Shown: positions 1 to 4,542, numbered from the stretch's first letter. The stretch is 5,075 nucleotides of DNA from Chloroflexota bacterium (GCA_003453555.1 DMLA01000046.1:1-5075); one strand, 5' to 3'. Made by a program: numbers and translations. Notes: a model not told the origin generated them from the sequence alone.

Positions 1-563
1 CCCACGCTTCCGGTGTTGATCATATAGCGGTTCGTATCGAGGGTTATCCTCTGTCCAGGAGGGAGAATGTAAGCCCGGGGGTGTGCCCCCTCTTCGCGGA
101 AGATTACCGGGACGTGAGTGTGACCATGAAAACAAAGTTGAGTGTTGAGAAGTTCAAAACTGCGCTGGGCCACCAGGGGATGGGTAACATACTCCCAGAT
201 GGGAGCGCGGAGGCTGCCATGAACCAAGGTATAGTTGTCTTGAACGAAGGTCTCAAGGAGGCTTTGCAGATAGGCTCTATTCTCTGCGGTCAGTTCTTTT
301 GCTGTCCATTGACAGGCCTCCCGAGCGGCGGGGTTGAACTCGGCGGTATCCATCTTTCCGATGGCCGCCCAATCGTGGTTTCCGGCCACGCAGCGCAGAG
401 GGAGTTCTCGAAGGTGGGCGATACACTCGTTGGGGTGGGGCCCATAGCCAACTAGGTCCCCGAGGCAGAGCACCTCGTCGATATGGGCAAGGTCGACCTC
501 CGCCAAGACCGCTTCCAAGGCGGATAGATTGCTATGGATATCGGAGAGGACAAGATAGCGCAT
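1..563 (-). CDS. YfcE/MJ0936-type metallophosphoesterase, C-terminus cut by window edge
   Basis: Predicted calcineurin-like metallophosphoesterase, a cytosolic two-metal phosphodiester or phosphomonoester hydrolase; the true substrate is not predictable. Read from an ATG at 563-561, 187 complete codons are open to the left edge. Family motifs appear in order: SDIHSN (metal ligands D8, H10), GDLVGYGPHPNE (D36), GNHD (N62, H63), VHGS (H115) and HGHTH (H146, H148, H150), followed by INTGSVG at the window edge, which corresponds to the conserved NxGSVG near the end of the domain. The GDLVGYGP form is typical of the YfcE/Aph1-like subgroup, usually about 240 residues, so roughly 50-60 residues should lie outside the window. 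The start is fixed by MRYLVLSDIH, which begins the first beta strand directly. The Shine-Dalgarno is weak (no clear GGAGG upstream). It has its own promoter at 686-691/663-668, giving a leader of about 90 nt. No signal peptide or membrane segment is seen. Confidence 0.93.
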   Translation of the reverse strand, partial: MRYLVLSDIHSNLSALEAVLAEVDLAHIDEVLCLGDLVGYGPHPNECIAHLRELPLRCVAGNHDWAAIGKMDTAEFNPAAREACQWTAKELTAENRAYLQSLLETFVQDNYTLVHGSLRAPIWEYVTHPLVAQRSFELLNTQLCFHGHTHVPVIFREEGAHPRAYILPPGQRITLDTNRYMINTGSV

Positions 564-662
564 CGATTTCAGTTTACCACAGATGGGCTCTCTTGACCAG
601 GTCGTTCAGTAACTCCTGCCAAGCCTCCAGGGGTGCTCGGTTTGAAGCCTTTTTGTATTCTA

Positions 663-691
663 ATTCTAATCGATGTCTCTTTTTTTATCAA
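663..691 (-). promoter_or_regulatory. Sigma-70-type promoter of the metallophosphoesterase
   Basis: On the minus strand TTGATA (691-686) is separated by 17 bp from TAGAAT (668-663); a second TAGAAT lies 6 bp further on (662-657). The -35 hexamer contains the TGA stop (690-688) of the upstream gene and is followed by an A7 tract in the spacer. Predicted start is near 656, leaving about 90 nt of leader before the phosphoesterase ATG. I see no convincing riboswitch or attenuator fold in that leader (564-656). Confidence 0.6.
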
Positions 692-1014
692 TGGAAAGGT
701 GGTGGTTGATCGTCAACTTCCACTTTGGGAAGCCCTCCCTCCTTCTCTTTGGACTGATGGCCCTCTCCTACCCAGAAGTGGTCGGGAAGGACCAGGGGAC
801 TAGACAAGACGCGCAGGCCATCGAGATGGATGCCTGCCGGGCCTGGAGGATCCAGTGGGAGGGGAAGGGTGGCAGGGCTCACGTAGCAAACATTCGGCCG
901 CCGACCGAACTTCTCAAGGTACCGCTGGGCAGCCTCCTTAACCTTTAGAGAGACCTCTTTCTTCGGGTCATCGTCGAACCAGAGAAGTCCCACTCGCATC
1001 TTGTTGCCGCTCAT
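688..1014 (-). CDS. Small conserved hypothetical protein, possible SOS-regulated gene
   Basis: A soluble 108-residue protein of unknown function, with no signal peptide or membrane segment. It begins MSGNKMRVGLLWFDDDPKK, with an acidic triplet D14-D16 after a beta-strand-like stretch. A predicted helix follows (KEVSLKVKEAAQRYLEKFG, 19-37), then the signature RRPNVCYVSPATL (38-50) and a second block GLRVLSSPLVLPDHFWVG (66-83). The tail is Lys/Glu/Pro-rich and ends QPPPFH. I recall similar small proteins with PNVCYV and LPxHFW blocks as conserved hypotheticals in Chloroflexota, but know no function. Start: ATG at 1014 has AGGTG six bases upstream (1025-1021). A GTG at 1023 would be within that ribosome binding site, and ATG at 999 lacks one. 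The gene ends TGA-TAA in frame. It lies between rpsT and the phosphoesterase, with its own very strong promoter overlapped by palindromic operator-like sequence. Confidence 0.75.
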   Translation of the reverse strand: MSGNKMRVGLLWFDDDPKKEVSLKVKEAAQRYLEKFGRRPNVCYVSPATLPLPLDPPGPAGIHLDGLRVLSSPLVLPDHFWVGEGHQSKEKEGGLPKVEVDDQPPPFH

Positions 1015-1017
1015 CTC

Positions 1018-1048
1018 GAACACCTGTTCTATATTATACCAGAACAGG
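1018..1048 (-). promoter_or_regulatory. LexA-like operator: GAAC-N4-GTTC box plus an outer inverted half-site
   Basis: Two overlapping palindromes sit on the promoter. First, GAAC-AGGT-GTTC (minus strand 1029-1018) is a perfect 12-mer of the Gram-positive-type LexA core GAACRNRYGTTC, and it covers the predicted transcription start. Second, CCTGTTCT (plus strand 1023-1030) and AGAACAGG (1041-1048) form a perfect 8-bp inverted repeat with a 10-bp spacer that contains the -10 hexamer. The two share the half-site at 1023-1030, giving three GAAC/GTTC half-sites in 31 bp. Either arrangement would block polymerase. Assignment to LexA is inference from the motif; another winged-helix or HTH repressor recognising GAACA half-sites is possible. 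Confidence 0.6.
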
Positions 1049-1061
1049 CGTGCTATGTCAA
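1033..1061 (-). promoter_or_regulatory. Perfect-consensus sigma-70 promoter of the small hypothetical gene
   Basis: On the minus strand TTGACA (1061-1056) and TATAAT (1038-1033) are separated by exactly 17 bp, a perfect match to the housekeeping consensus. The predicted start is at about 1027-1026, giving only 12-14 nt of leader before the ATG at 1014, just enough to include the AGGTG ribosome binding site. It lies about 50 bp downstream of the rpsT stop, so the gene can be expressed independently of rpsT. A promoter this strong in front of a small hypothetical gene suggests it is normally held by a repressor. Confidence 0.85.
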
Positions 1062-1096
1062 GGGAAATAATAATCGCCAGGGTCCTTTCGAGGTAA

Positions 1097-1117
1097 CCGA
1101 GTGGGAGATTTACTCGG
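1097..1117 (-). terminator. Weak hairpin overlapping the rpsT stop codon
   Basis: CCGAGT (1097-1102) and ACTCGG (1112-1117) make a perfect 6-bp stem with a 9-nt loop. The fold overlaps the TAA stop of rpsT (1112-1110). On the minus strand it is followed by TTACCTCG, not a T-run, so it is at best a weak terminator or mRNA 3'-end stabilising structure. Confidence 0.25.
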
Positions 1118-1385
1118 CTTTCTTGAGGGCTAGATTAAGTCGTCTCATGAGGCGGGCTTTCCGGCGGGCAGCGTTGTTCTTATGGATGACCCCCTTCACC
1201 GCTGCCTTATCGAGGGCGCTCATAGCCTGCCGCGCGGCCTGAGCGGCCTCCTCTAGTTTGCCCTCGCCGATGAGCCGGTCCGTCTTCTTTATGAAGGTCC
1301 GAGGCCGAGAGCGGAACACCCGGTTTTGCTCCCTCCTTCGGGCCGAGGACCTGATTCTCTTCTTTGCCGATGCTGTAGTAGCCAA
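1110..1385 (-). CDS. rpsT: 30S ribosomal protein bS20
   Basis: Ribosomal protein bS20, a three-helix protein that binds the 5' domain and helix 44 of 16S rRNA in the small subunit. The product is 91 residues, normal for the family (about 85-95), very basic and rich in Arg/Lys/Ala. Hallmarks are SAKKRIRSSARRREQNR (6-22), the central ALDKAAVKGVIHKNNAARRK block (57-76) and a C-terminal basic helix RLMRRLNLALKKAE. The start is TTG at 1385, preceded by GGAGG (1394-1390) four bases upstream; the next in-frame residues ATTASAKKR give the standard N-terminus, so TTG is well supported. E. coli rpsT also begins with UUG, where it contributes to autoregulation by S20, so similar control is plausible but not shown here. 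It is transcribed from its own promoter, divergent from murJ. Confidence 0.97.
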   Translation of the reverse strand: MATTASAKKRIRSSARRREQNRVFRSRPRTFIKKTDRLIGEGKLEEAAQAARQAMSALDKAAVKGVIHKNNAARRKARLMRRLNLALKKAE

Positions 1386-1413
1386 GAGACCTCCGTGGTT
1401 GTCAACTAATTAA

Positions 1414-1442
1414 ATAATACTCGATTTCCGTCCCTTTGTCCA
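1414..1442 (-). promoter_or_regulatory. rpsT promoter
   Basis: On the minus strand TGGACA (1442-1437) is separated by 17 bp from TATTAT (1419-1414). The predicted start is at about 1407, giving a short 22-nt leader that contains GGAGG immediately before the TTG start. The leader includes a small palindrome GTTG-A-CAAC, too short for a confident regulatory fold. Confidence 0.65.
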
Positions 1443-1494
1443 GTTGGCATGAGAGTTCGCATATACGACGCCTTTCCTCGCCGGCCGATTTGAC

Positions 1495-1500
1495 TATAAT
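1495..1500 (+). promoter_or_regulatory. murJ -10 element
   Basis: A perfect TATAAT lies 26 bp upstream of the murJ ATG, with a predicted start near 1507 and a leader of about 20 nt carrying GAGGT (1518-1522). No good -35 hexamer is seen at 16-18 bp spacing (the best is TTTCCT, 1473-1478), so the promoter may be weak or activator-dependent. It is back to back with the rpsT promoter in the 141-bp divergent intergenic region (1386-1526), which otherwise holds nothing recognisable. Confidence 0.5.
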
Positions 1501-1526
1501 AGTGAGGCCCAATAGTTGAGGTAGGA

Positions 1527-3071
1527 ATGGACGAAGGTCGAGCGGGACAACTTGCCCGGGCTGCGGGCGTGGTGATGGTGGCCTTTGTGGCTAGCCGAGC
1601 CTTGGGGTTGGCTCGGGAGATGATTATTAGCAGCCAGTTCGGGACCAGTTGGGAACTGGACGCCTATCTGGCTGCCTTTCGCGTACCTGATTTGATCTTC
1701 CAGATCATCGCCCGGGGTGCTCTGGGGTCGGCCTTCATCCCCGTCTTCACCGAATATCTGGCCCGGGGGGAGAAGGAGGAAGCCTGGCGGCTGGCTAGCG
1801 CCATCTTCAATATAGTGTTCATCGCCGTGACTATGGCCAGCCTCCTGGCCGCTATCTTCGCCCCCCAACTGGTGGCCCAAGTGGTGGCGCCCGGTTTTGG
1901 TCCTAGAGAGCAGGCCCTCACGACTAGCCTTATGCGGCTTATGCTCCTCTCCTCGGTCATATTCGGCATGAGCGGAATCGCCATGGGCATCCTCAACTCG
2001 TTTCAGCATTTCCTCTGGCCAGCCTGGGCTCCAGCCATCTATAACCTCTCCATCATCGGAGGGGCGCTCTTCCTCGCTCCCACTATGGGGGTCTATGGCT
2101 TGGCTATAGGCGTGGTGGTGGGGTCTGGCTTGCACTTCCTGATCCAGGTTCCGGAACTCGTAAAAAGAGGGCTGAGTTACTTCCCTATCTTGGATCTTGG
2201 CCATCCAGGGGTGCGGGAGGTAGGGCGGCTGGTGCTGCCCCGCATGCTGGGTTTGGCCACCATGCAGATCAATTTCCTGGTGAACACTATCCTGGCTTCG
2301 GGGCTGGTAGCGGGCAGTCTGGCCGCTCTAAACTACGCCTGGCTCTTGATGTTTCTCCCCCTGGGCGTTTTCGCCATGGCCATAGCCACCGTGGCCTTTC
2401 CTACCTTTTCTGAGTTGACGGCTAAAGGGGAACTAAGTGACCTGCGTCGGGCTCTTTCGTTAACCCTGCGGGTGACCTGGTACCTCACCGTCCCGGCCAC
2501 GGTGGGGCTCTTCCTCTTGCGGGAGCCGATAATCAGGTTGCTTTTGGAGCGGGGGAGGTTCGGCCTAGAGTCCACCGGCGCAGTGGCTTGGGCCTTGCAG
2601 TTCTACGCTTTAGGACTTTTCGCCTACGCCACAGTGGAGATAGTCACCCGGGCCTTCTATGCCCTCCACGACACCTTAACGCCGGTCCTGGTAGGGTTAG
2701 CCACTATGGTCCTCAACATCGTTCTCTGTCTCCTCCTCGTGGGGACATTGACCCATGGTGGGTTGGCCTTGGCCAACTCGCTGGCCACCATGGTGGAGAT
2801 GGTCTGGCTATTATTTATCCTGCGAGGGCGGATGAAAGGTATGGGTGGGAGGGAACTCTTGACCTCTTTGCTCAAGATCACCGCCGCAGCGGCTCTAATG
2901 GGGATGGCGGTGGCCTGGTTCGCCGGGGCCACCAGAACCAGCCCCGTCCTATTGCAGGCGGTAGGGGCTATGGTCTTGGGGGGTGGGGTTTACTTCTTGG
3001 CCTCGTTGATCTTGGGGGCTAGAGAGGTCAAAGTCGTAAGGGAACTGGTGGGGAAGAGGCGAGAGGTTTAA
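1527..3071 (+). CDS. murJ: Lipid II flippase MurJ (MviN family)
   Basis: An inner-membrane flippase of the MOP superfamily that moves lipid-linked peptidoglycan precursor (lipid II) to the outer face of the cytoplasmic membrane. The length of 514 residues and about 14 hydrophobic segments (roughly 13-34, 46-75, 88-112, 134-156, 164-184, 186-206, 233-256, 265-292, 311-332, 355-377, 386-406, 411-432, 448-466, 475-497) fit the family. Motifs: SRALGLARE (23-31), LDAYLAAFRVPDL (44-56), ARGALGSAFIPVF (62-74), VAPGF (120-124), FPLG-like FLPLGVFAMAI (276-286), LLLERGRF (338-345) and RAFYALHDTLTPV (375-387). R24, R30 and D45 align with E. coli R18, R24 and D39. Positions equivalent to E. coli R52, D269 and R270 appear to be F58, W272 and L273. 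ATG at 1527 follows GAGGT four bases upstream. A single complete reading frame, no neighbour in the same operon; converges on the methyltransferase gene. MurJ strongly favoured over other MOP transporters. Confidence 0.94.
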   Translation: MDEGRAGQLARAAGVVMVAFVASRALGLAREMIISSQFGTSWELDAYLAAFRVPDLIFQIIARGALGSAFIPVFTEYLARGEKEEAWRLASAIFNIVFIAVTMASLLAAIFAPQLVAQVVAPGFGPREQALTTSLMRLMLLSSVIFGMSGIAMGILNSFQHFLWPAWAPAIYNLSIIGGALFLAPTMGVYGLAIGVVVGSGLHFLIQVPELVKRGLSYFPILDLGHPGVREVGRLVLPRMLGLATMQINFLVNTILASGLVAGSLAALNYAWLLMFLPLGVFAMAIATVAFPTFSELTAKGELSDLRRALSLTLRVTWYLTVPATVGLFLLREPIIRLLLERGRFGLESTGAVAWALQFYALGLFAYATVEIVTRAFYALHDTLTPVLVGLATMVLNIVLCLLLVGTLTHGGLALANSLATMVEMVWLLFILRGRMKGMGGRELLTSLLKITAAAALMGMAVAWFAGATRTSPVLLQAVGAMVLGGGVYFLASLILGAREVKVVRELVGKRREV

Positions 3072-3100
3072 CAGATGCCTCTTTAACGCAATTCGTTATT

Positions 3101-3173
3101 TGTAGCGTCGCAGCGCATTTGCCATGTGTTGGGTACCGAGCCTGAGCCGTCCGAGACAGGCTCGGATGCTACA
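3101..3173. repeat. 73-bp imperfect palindrome, REP/MITE-like
   Basis: Ends are TGTAGCGT (3101-3108) and ATGCTACA (3166-3173), complementary over 8 bp with one G-T pair. The right arm continues directly into a perfect 9-bp inner stem, CCGAGCCTG (3136-3144) with CAGGCTCGG (3157-3165), around a 12-nt loop. The left side carries a 27-nt unpaired insert (3109-3135). There is no T-run after the stem on either strand, so a simple intrinsic terminator is unlikely. The TGTAGC...GCTACA ends suggest a dispersed palindromic repeat; copies elsewhere cannot be tested here. Confidence 0.5.
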
Positions 3174-3181
3174 TTGTGGGT

Positions 3182-3261
3182 GTAGAGGAAGGAGATTTGT
3201 CCTCGCCCGAGAGATGAGAGGCCATCCTTCCTTTGTCAGGGCAAGCGAAGGTCTCCCCTAC
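3182..3261. repeat. 80-bp imperfect palindrome, GTAG...CTAC type
   Basis: Lies 8 bp after the preceding palindrome. Outer arms GTAGAGGA (3182-3189) and TCCCCTAC (3254-3261) pair over 7 of 8 positions, and GCCC (3205-3208) can pair with GGGC (3239-3242). An alternative inner stem is GGAAGGA (3187-3193) with TCCTTCC (3225-3231), a perfect 7-bp match. It resembles GTAGGGGC...GCCCCTAC repeats that I recall scattered between genes in several Chloroflexota and other genomes (recollection only). The rest of the convergent gap (3262-3354) has a palindrome CGGTACCG (3293-3300) and no gene. Confidence 0.4.
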
Positions 3262-3354
3262 GTTTTTGGGGTCAGCAGGGGGAAACTCCCACCGGTACCG
3301 AGAAATTTTATATGTCTTCTCTTGATGGGATTATCGTTGCTGTTGATACCGGCG

Positions 3355-3867
3355 TTACCCTCCGCGGGCCTCCATCTCCAAGAGCCTGCGCTTCATATCC
3401 AGGCCGCCGCCGTAGCCGCCCAGGGTTCCATCTTTTCGAAGCACACGGTGACAGGGGATGATGATAGGGATAGGGTTCTTGGCCAGGGCCGCGCCCACGG
3501 CCCGATAGGCGTGTGGCGAGCCTACCTCTTTCGCCACCCAAGAGTAGGAGCGAGTCTGGCCATAGGGGATCTGGAGGGTGGCCTGCCAGACTCGGCGCTG
3601 GAAAGGGGCGTGGCCTTCCAGATCGAGTTTCGCCGAGAAGGTCACCGGCTCCCCGGCATAATAGCGTTGTAACTGCTCTCCGATCTCCTCCGGTGCGCCC
3701 TGGATGAGGGAGGCTTCCGGCCACCGCTCCTTCAGGTTAGCCAAGGCCTCTTCCCTCGTGGCGCGGGGGTACTCCAATGCCAGAATCCCCTTGGGAGAGA
3801 TGGCCAAACCGACCCATCCAACCTTGGTCCGGCAGGTGGTCACTCCTATCCTGGCAAGGCCTTCCAC
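3355..3867 (-). CDS. ogt: Methylated-DNA--protein-cysteine S-methyltransferase
   Basis: A suicide DNA-repair protein that transfers the alkyl group from O6-alkylguanine (and O4-alkylthymine) to its own cysteine. The product is 170 residues, the normal length for Ogt/MGMT. The N-terminal ribonuclease-like domain is about residues 14-80. The active domain follows: FQRRVWQATLQIPYGQTRSY (89-108), the HTH recognition region with RAVGAAL (122-128, R122 the likely arginine finger), KNP (130-132, asparagine hinge), the active site IPCHRV with nucleophile C139, and LGGYGGGLDMKRRLLEMEA (149-167). The ending directly after this helix is usual for Ogt. It starts 5 bp after the ssb stop with GTG at 3867, suggesting co-transcription and possibly coupled translation. 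A second GTG at 3843 has a better AGGA-N5 ribosome binding site (3852-3849) and would give 162 residues without losing any domain, so the start is uncertain. No Ada-type N-terminal sensor domain is present. Confidence 0.96.
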   Translation of the reverse strand: MEGLARIGVTTCRTKVGWVGLAISPKGILALEYPRATREEALANLKERWPEASLIQGAPEEIGEQLQRYYAGEPVTFSAKLDLEGHAPFQRRVWQATLQIPYGQTRSYSWVAKEVGSPHAYRAVGAALAKNPIPIIIPCHRVLRKDGTLGGYGGGLDMKRRLLEMEARGG

Positions 3868-3872
3868 ACTCT

Positions 3873-4277
3873 CTAAAAAGGGATCTCCTCTTCGGGCAAC
3901 TCCTCGCCCAGGCCGACCTCAGCGACTGGCTCTCCCCTTGGACTGAGGAACTTGACGGCCGTGGCAGTGAGTTCGTAAGAGGCACGGGCCACACCATCCT
4001 TGCCTGTCCAGATGCGGGGGTTGCCGGATTCGTCCGGGTTGAGACGTCCGTCTACCAGAACTAGGCGTCCCTTCGCTAGATACTGATTGCAGGTCTCCGC
4101 GAGCCGTCGCCAGGCTGTAACCCGGAACCAGGTGGTCTCGTCGTGGGAGTTTCCTTCGCTGTCGGTGTAACGACGGTTCGTGGCTACCCGAAAGGTAGTC
4201 ACTGGGGCGCCACTGGGGGTGTATCGCATCTCGGGATCGGCCCCTAGACGCCCCACGATCACTATGTGCTGGTACAT
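3873..4277 (-). CDS. ssb: Single-stranded DNA-binding protein
   Basis: Binds and protects single-stranded DNA in replication, recombination and repair, normally as a homotetramer. The product is 134 residues: an OB-fold from MYQHIVIVGRLGADPEMRYT at the start to about residue 112, with hallmark segments PVTTFRVATNRRY (25-37), ETTWFRVTAWRRLAE (47-61) and YLAKGRLVLVDGRL (66-79), and aromatic W50, F51, W56 and W90 available for base stacking. The C-terminal tip LPEEEIPF matches the acidic DDDIPF-type partner-binding tail. The linker between fold and tip is only about 20 residues, short compared with E. coli SSB (177 residues). Two adjacent ATGs exist at 4280 and 4277; GAGGAGG (4289-4283) lies 2 bp from the first and 5 bp from the second, so 4277 is chosen, which also gives the canonical MYQ start. 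An in-frame extension up to 4346 would overlap the promoter. Followed at once by ogt. Confidence 0.97.
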   Translation of the reverse strand: MYQHIVIVGRLGADPEMRYTPSGAPVTTFRVATNRRYTDSEGNSHDETTWFRVTAWRRLAETCNQYLAKGRLVLVDGRLNPDESGNPRIWTGKDGVARASYELTATAVKFLSPRGEPVAEVGLGEELPEEEIPF

Positions 4278-4282
4278 CATCG

Positions 4283-4289
4283 CCTCCTC
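4283..4289 (-). promoter_or_regulatory. ssb ribosome binding site
   Basis: GAGGAGG on the minus strand, a near-perfect Shine-Dalgarno. Its spacing of 5 bp to the ATG at 4277 rather than 2 bp to the ATG at 4280 decides the start codon. Confidence 0.8.
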
Positions 4290-4317
4290 GCTCGATTGAT
4301 GAATGACTATGACCCAT

Positions 4318-4346
4318 ATTATAGCAGGCTTTGGGCTTCTTATCAA
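4318..4346 (-). promoter_or_regulatory. ssb-ogt promoter
   Basis: On the minus strand TTGATA (4346-4341) and TATAAT (4323-4318) are separated by 17 bp. The predicted start is at about 4311, giving a 34-nt leader with the strong GAGGAGG site. No GAAC-N4-GTTC box is seen here, so SSB does not look LexA-controlled by this motif. No separate promoter is evident before ogt. Confidence 0.8.
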
Positions 4347-4359
4347 CGGCCAGGGTACT

Positions 4360-4387
4360 TTGGCTTGAAACCTAGTTGCGCTATGAT
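4360..4387 (+). promoter_or_regulatory. Possible plus-strand promoter, divergent from ssb
   Basis: TTGGCT (4360-4365) is followed after 16 bp by TATGAT (4382-4387), with predicted start near 4394. Its match to consensus is moderate. It is notable because an intrinsic terminator follows about 50 bp later with no gene between, and because the next plus-strand promoter also uses TTGGCT as its -35. Confidence 0.3.
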
Positions 4388-4393
4388 GCGTAT

Positions 4394-4470
4394 ATTACTA
4401 TGCGGGGGAACGGGATGCCTGCCCCTCTGCGCCGTTCAAGGGAGAGGGACTACCCCTCTCCCTTCTTCTT
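4394..4470 (+). ncRNA. Candidate small RNA or attenuated leader
   Basis: A short plus-strand transcript of about 75 nt is implied by the possible promoter (TATGAT at 4382-4387) and the terminator ending at about 4470. The 5' part is G-rich then C-rich (GCGGGGG near 4402, GCCCCTCTGC near 4421) and could form a first hairpin before the terminator stem. It does not resemble tRNA, SRP RNA or any RNA family I recognise. A 41-codon Cys-containing frame starting ATGCGT at 4386 runs through it and the terminator, but it has no ribosome binding site and is probably not translated. This is a weak call based only on flanking signals. Confidence 0.2.
4440..4470 (+). terminator. Intrinsic terminator between divergent promoters
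   Basis: GGGAGAGGG (4440-4448) and CCCTCTCCC (4454-4462) form a perfect 9-bp G+C-rich stem with loop ACTAC. It is followed on the plus strand by TTCTTCTTGCTT, an interrupted T-tract. On the minus strand the stem is followed by TTGAACGG, so termination in the plus direction is favoured. No plus-strand gene lies upstream within 1.3 kb: murJ ends at 3071 and the strand between is antisense to ogt and ssb. Confidence 0.6.
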
Positions 4471-4482
4471 GCTTCAGGCGTT

Positions 4483-4512
4483 TTGGCTGGAAGAAGGTGT
4501 TAATGGTATAAT
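4483..4512 (+). promoter_or_regulatory. Extended -10 promoter of the membrane-protein gene
   Basis: TATAAT (4507-4512) is preceded by TG at 4504-4505, the extended -10 form TGnTATAAT, with TTGGCT (4483-4488) 18 bp upstream. The predicted start is near 4519, leaving a 24-nt leader with GAGGT (4533-4537) before the TTG at 4543. Confidence 0.7.
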
Positions 4513-4542
4513 TATCGAAAGATTGTTGGGAAGAGGTGGTGT

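Noticed and set aside
81..455. Plus-strand open frame of 124 codons
   Set aside because: It is antisense to the metallophosphoesterase, whose catalytic motifs are all present on the other strand.
574..684. A 36-codon open stretch on the minus strand just after the tandem stop of the small hypothetical gene, with protein-like sequence ending NDLVKRAHLW
   Set aside because: It has no usable start codon, would need read-through of TGA-TAA, and its 5' half is the phosphoesterase promoter. An open stretch of this length is expected by chance.
1494..2204. Minus-strand open frame of 236 codons, His-rich
   Set aside because: It is antisense to murJ; the composition mirrors codon bias of the hydrophobic plus-strand protein and overlaps the murJ promoter.
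3132..3302. Direct repeat GGTACCGAG at 3132-3140 and 3294-3302 flanking the palindromes
   Set aside because: It could be a target duplication, but the first copy overlaps the inner stem of the first palindrome rather than flanking it, so the geometry does not fit and a 9-bp match may be chance.
3124..3672. Plus-strand open frame of 182 codons after murJ
   Set aside because: The first part runs through the two palindromic repeats and the rest is antisense to the alkyltransferase active-site region. No ribosome binding site or domain is visible.
4278..4346. N-terminal extension of SSB by 23 residues to an ATG at 4346
   Set aside because: The extension overlaps the -35 and -10 elements and lies upstream of the strong Shine-Dalgarno; known SSBs start at MYQ or similar.
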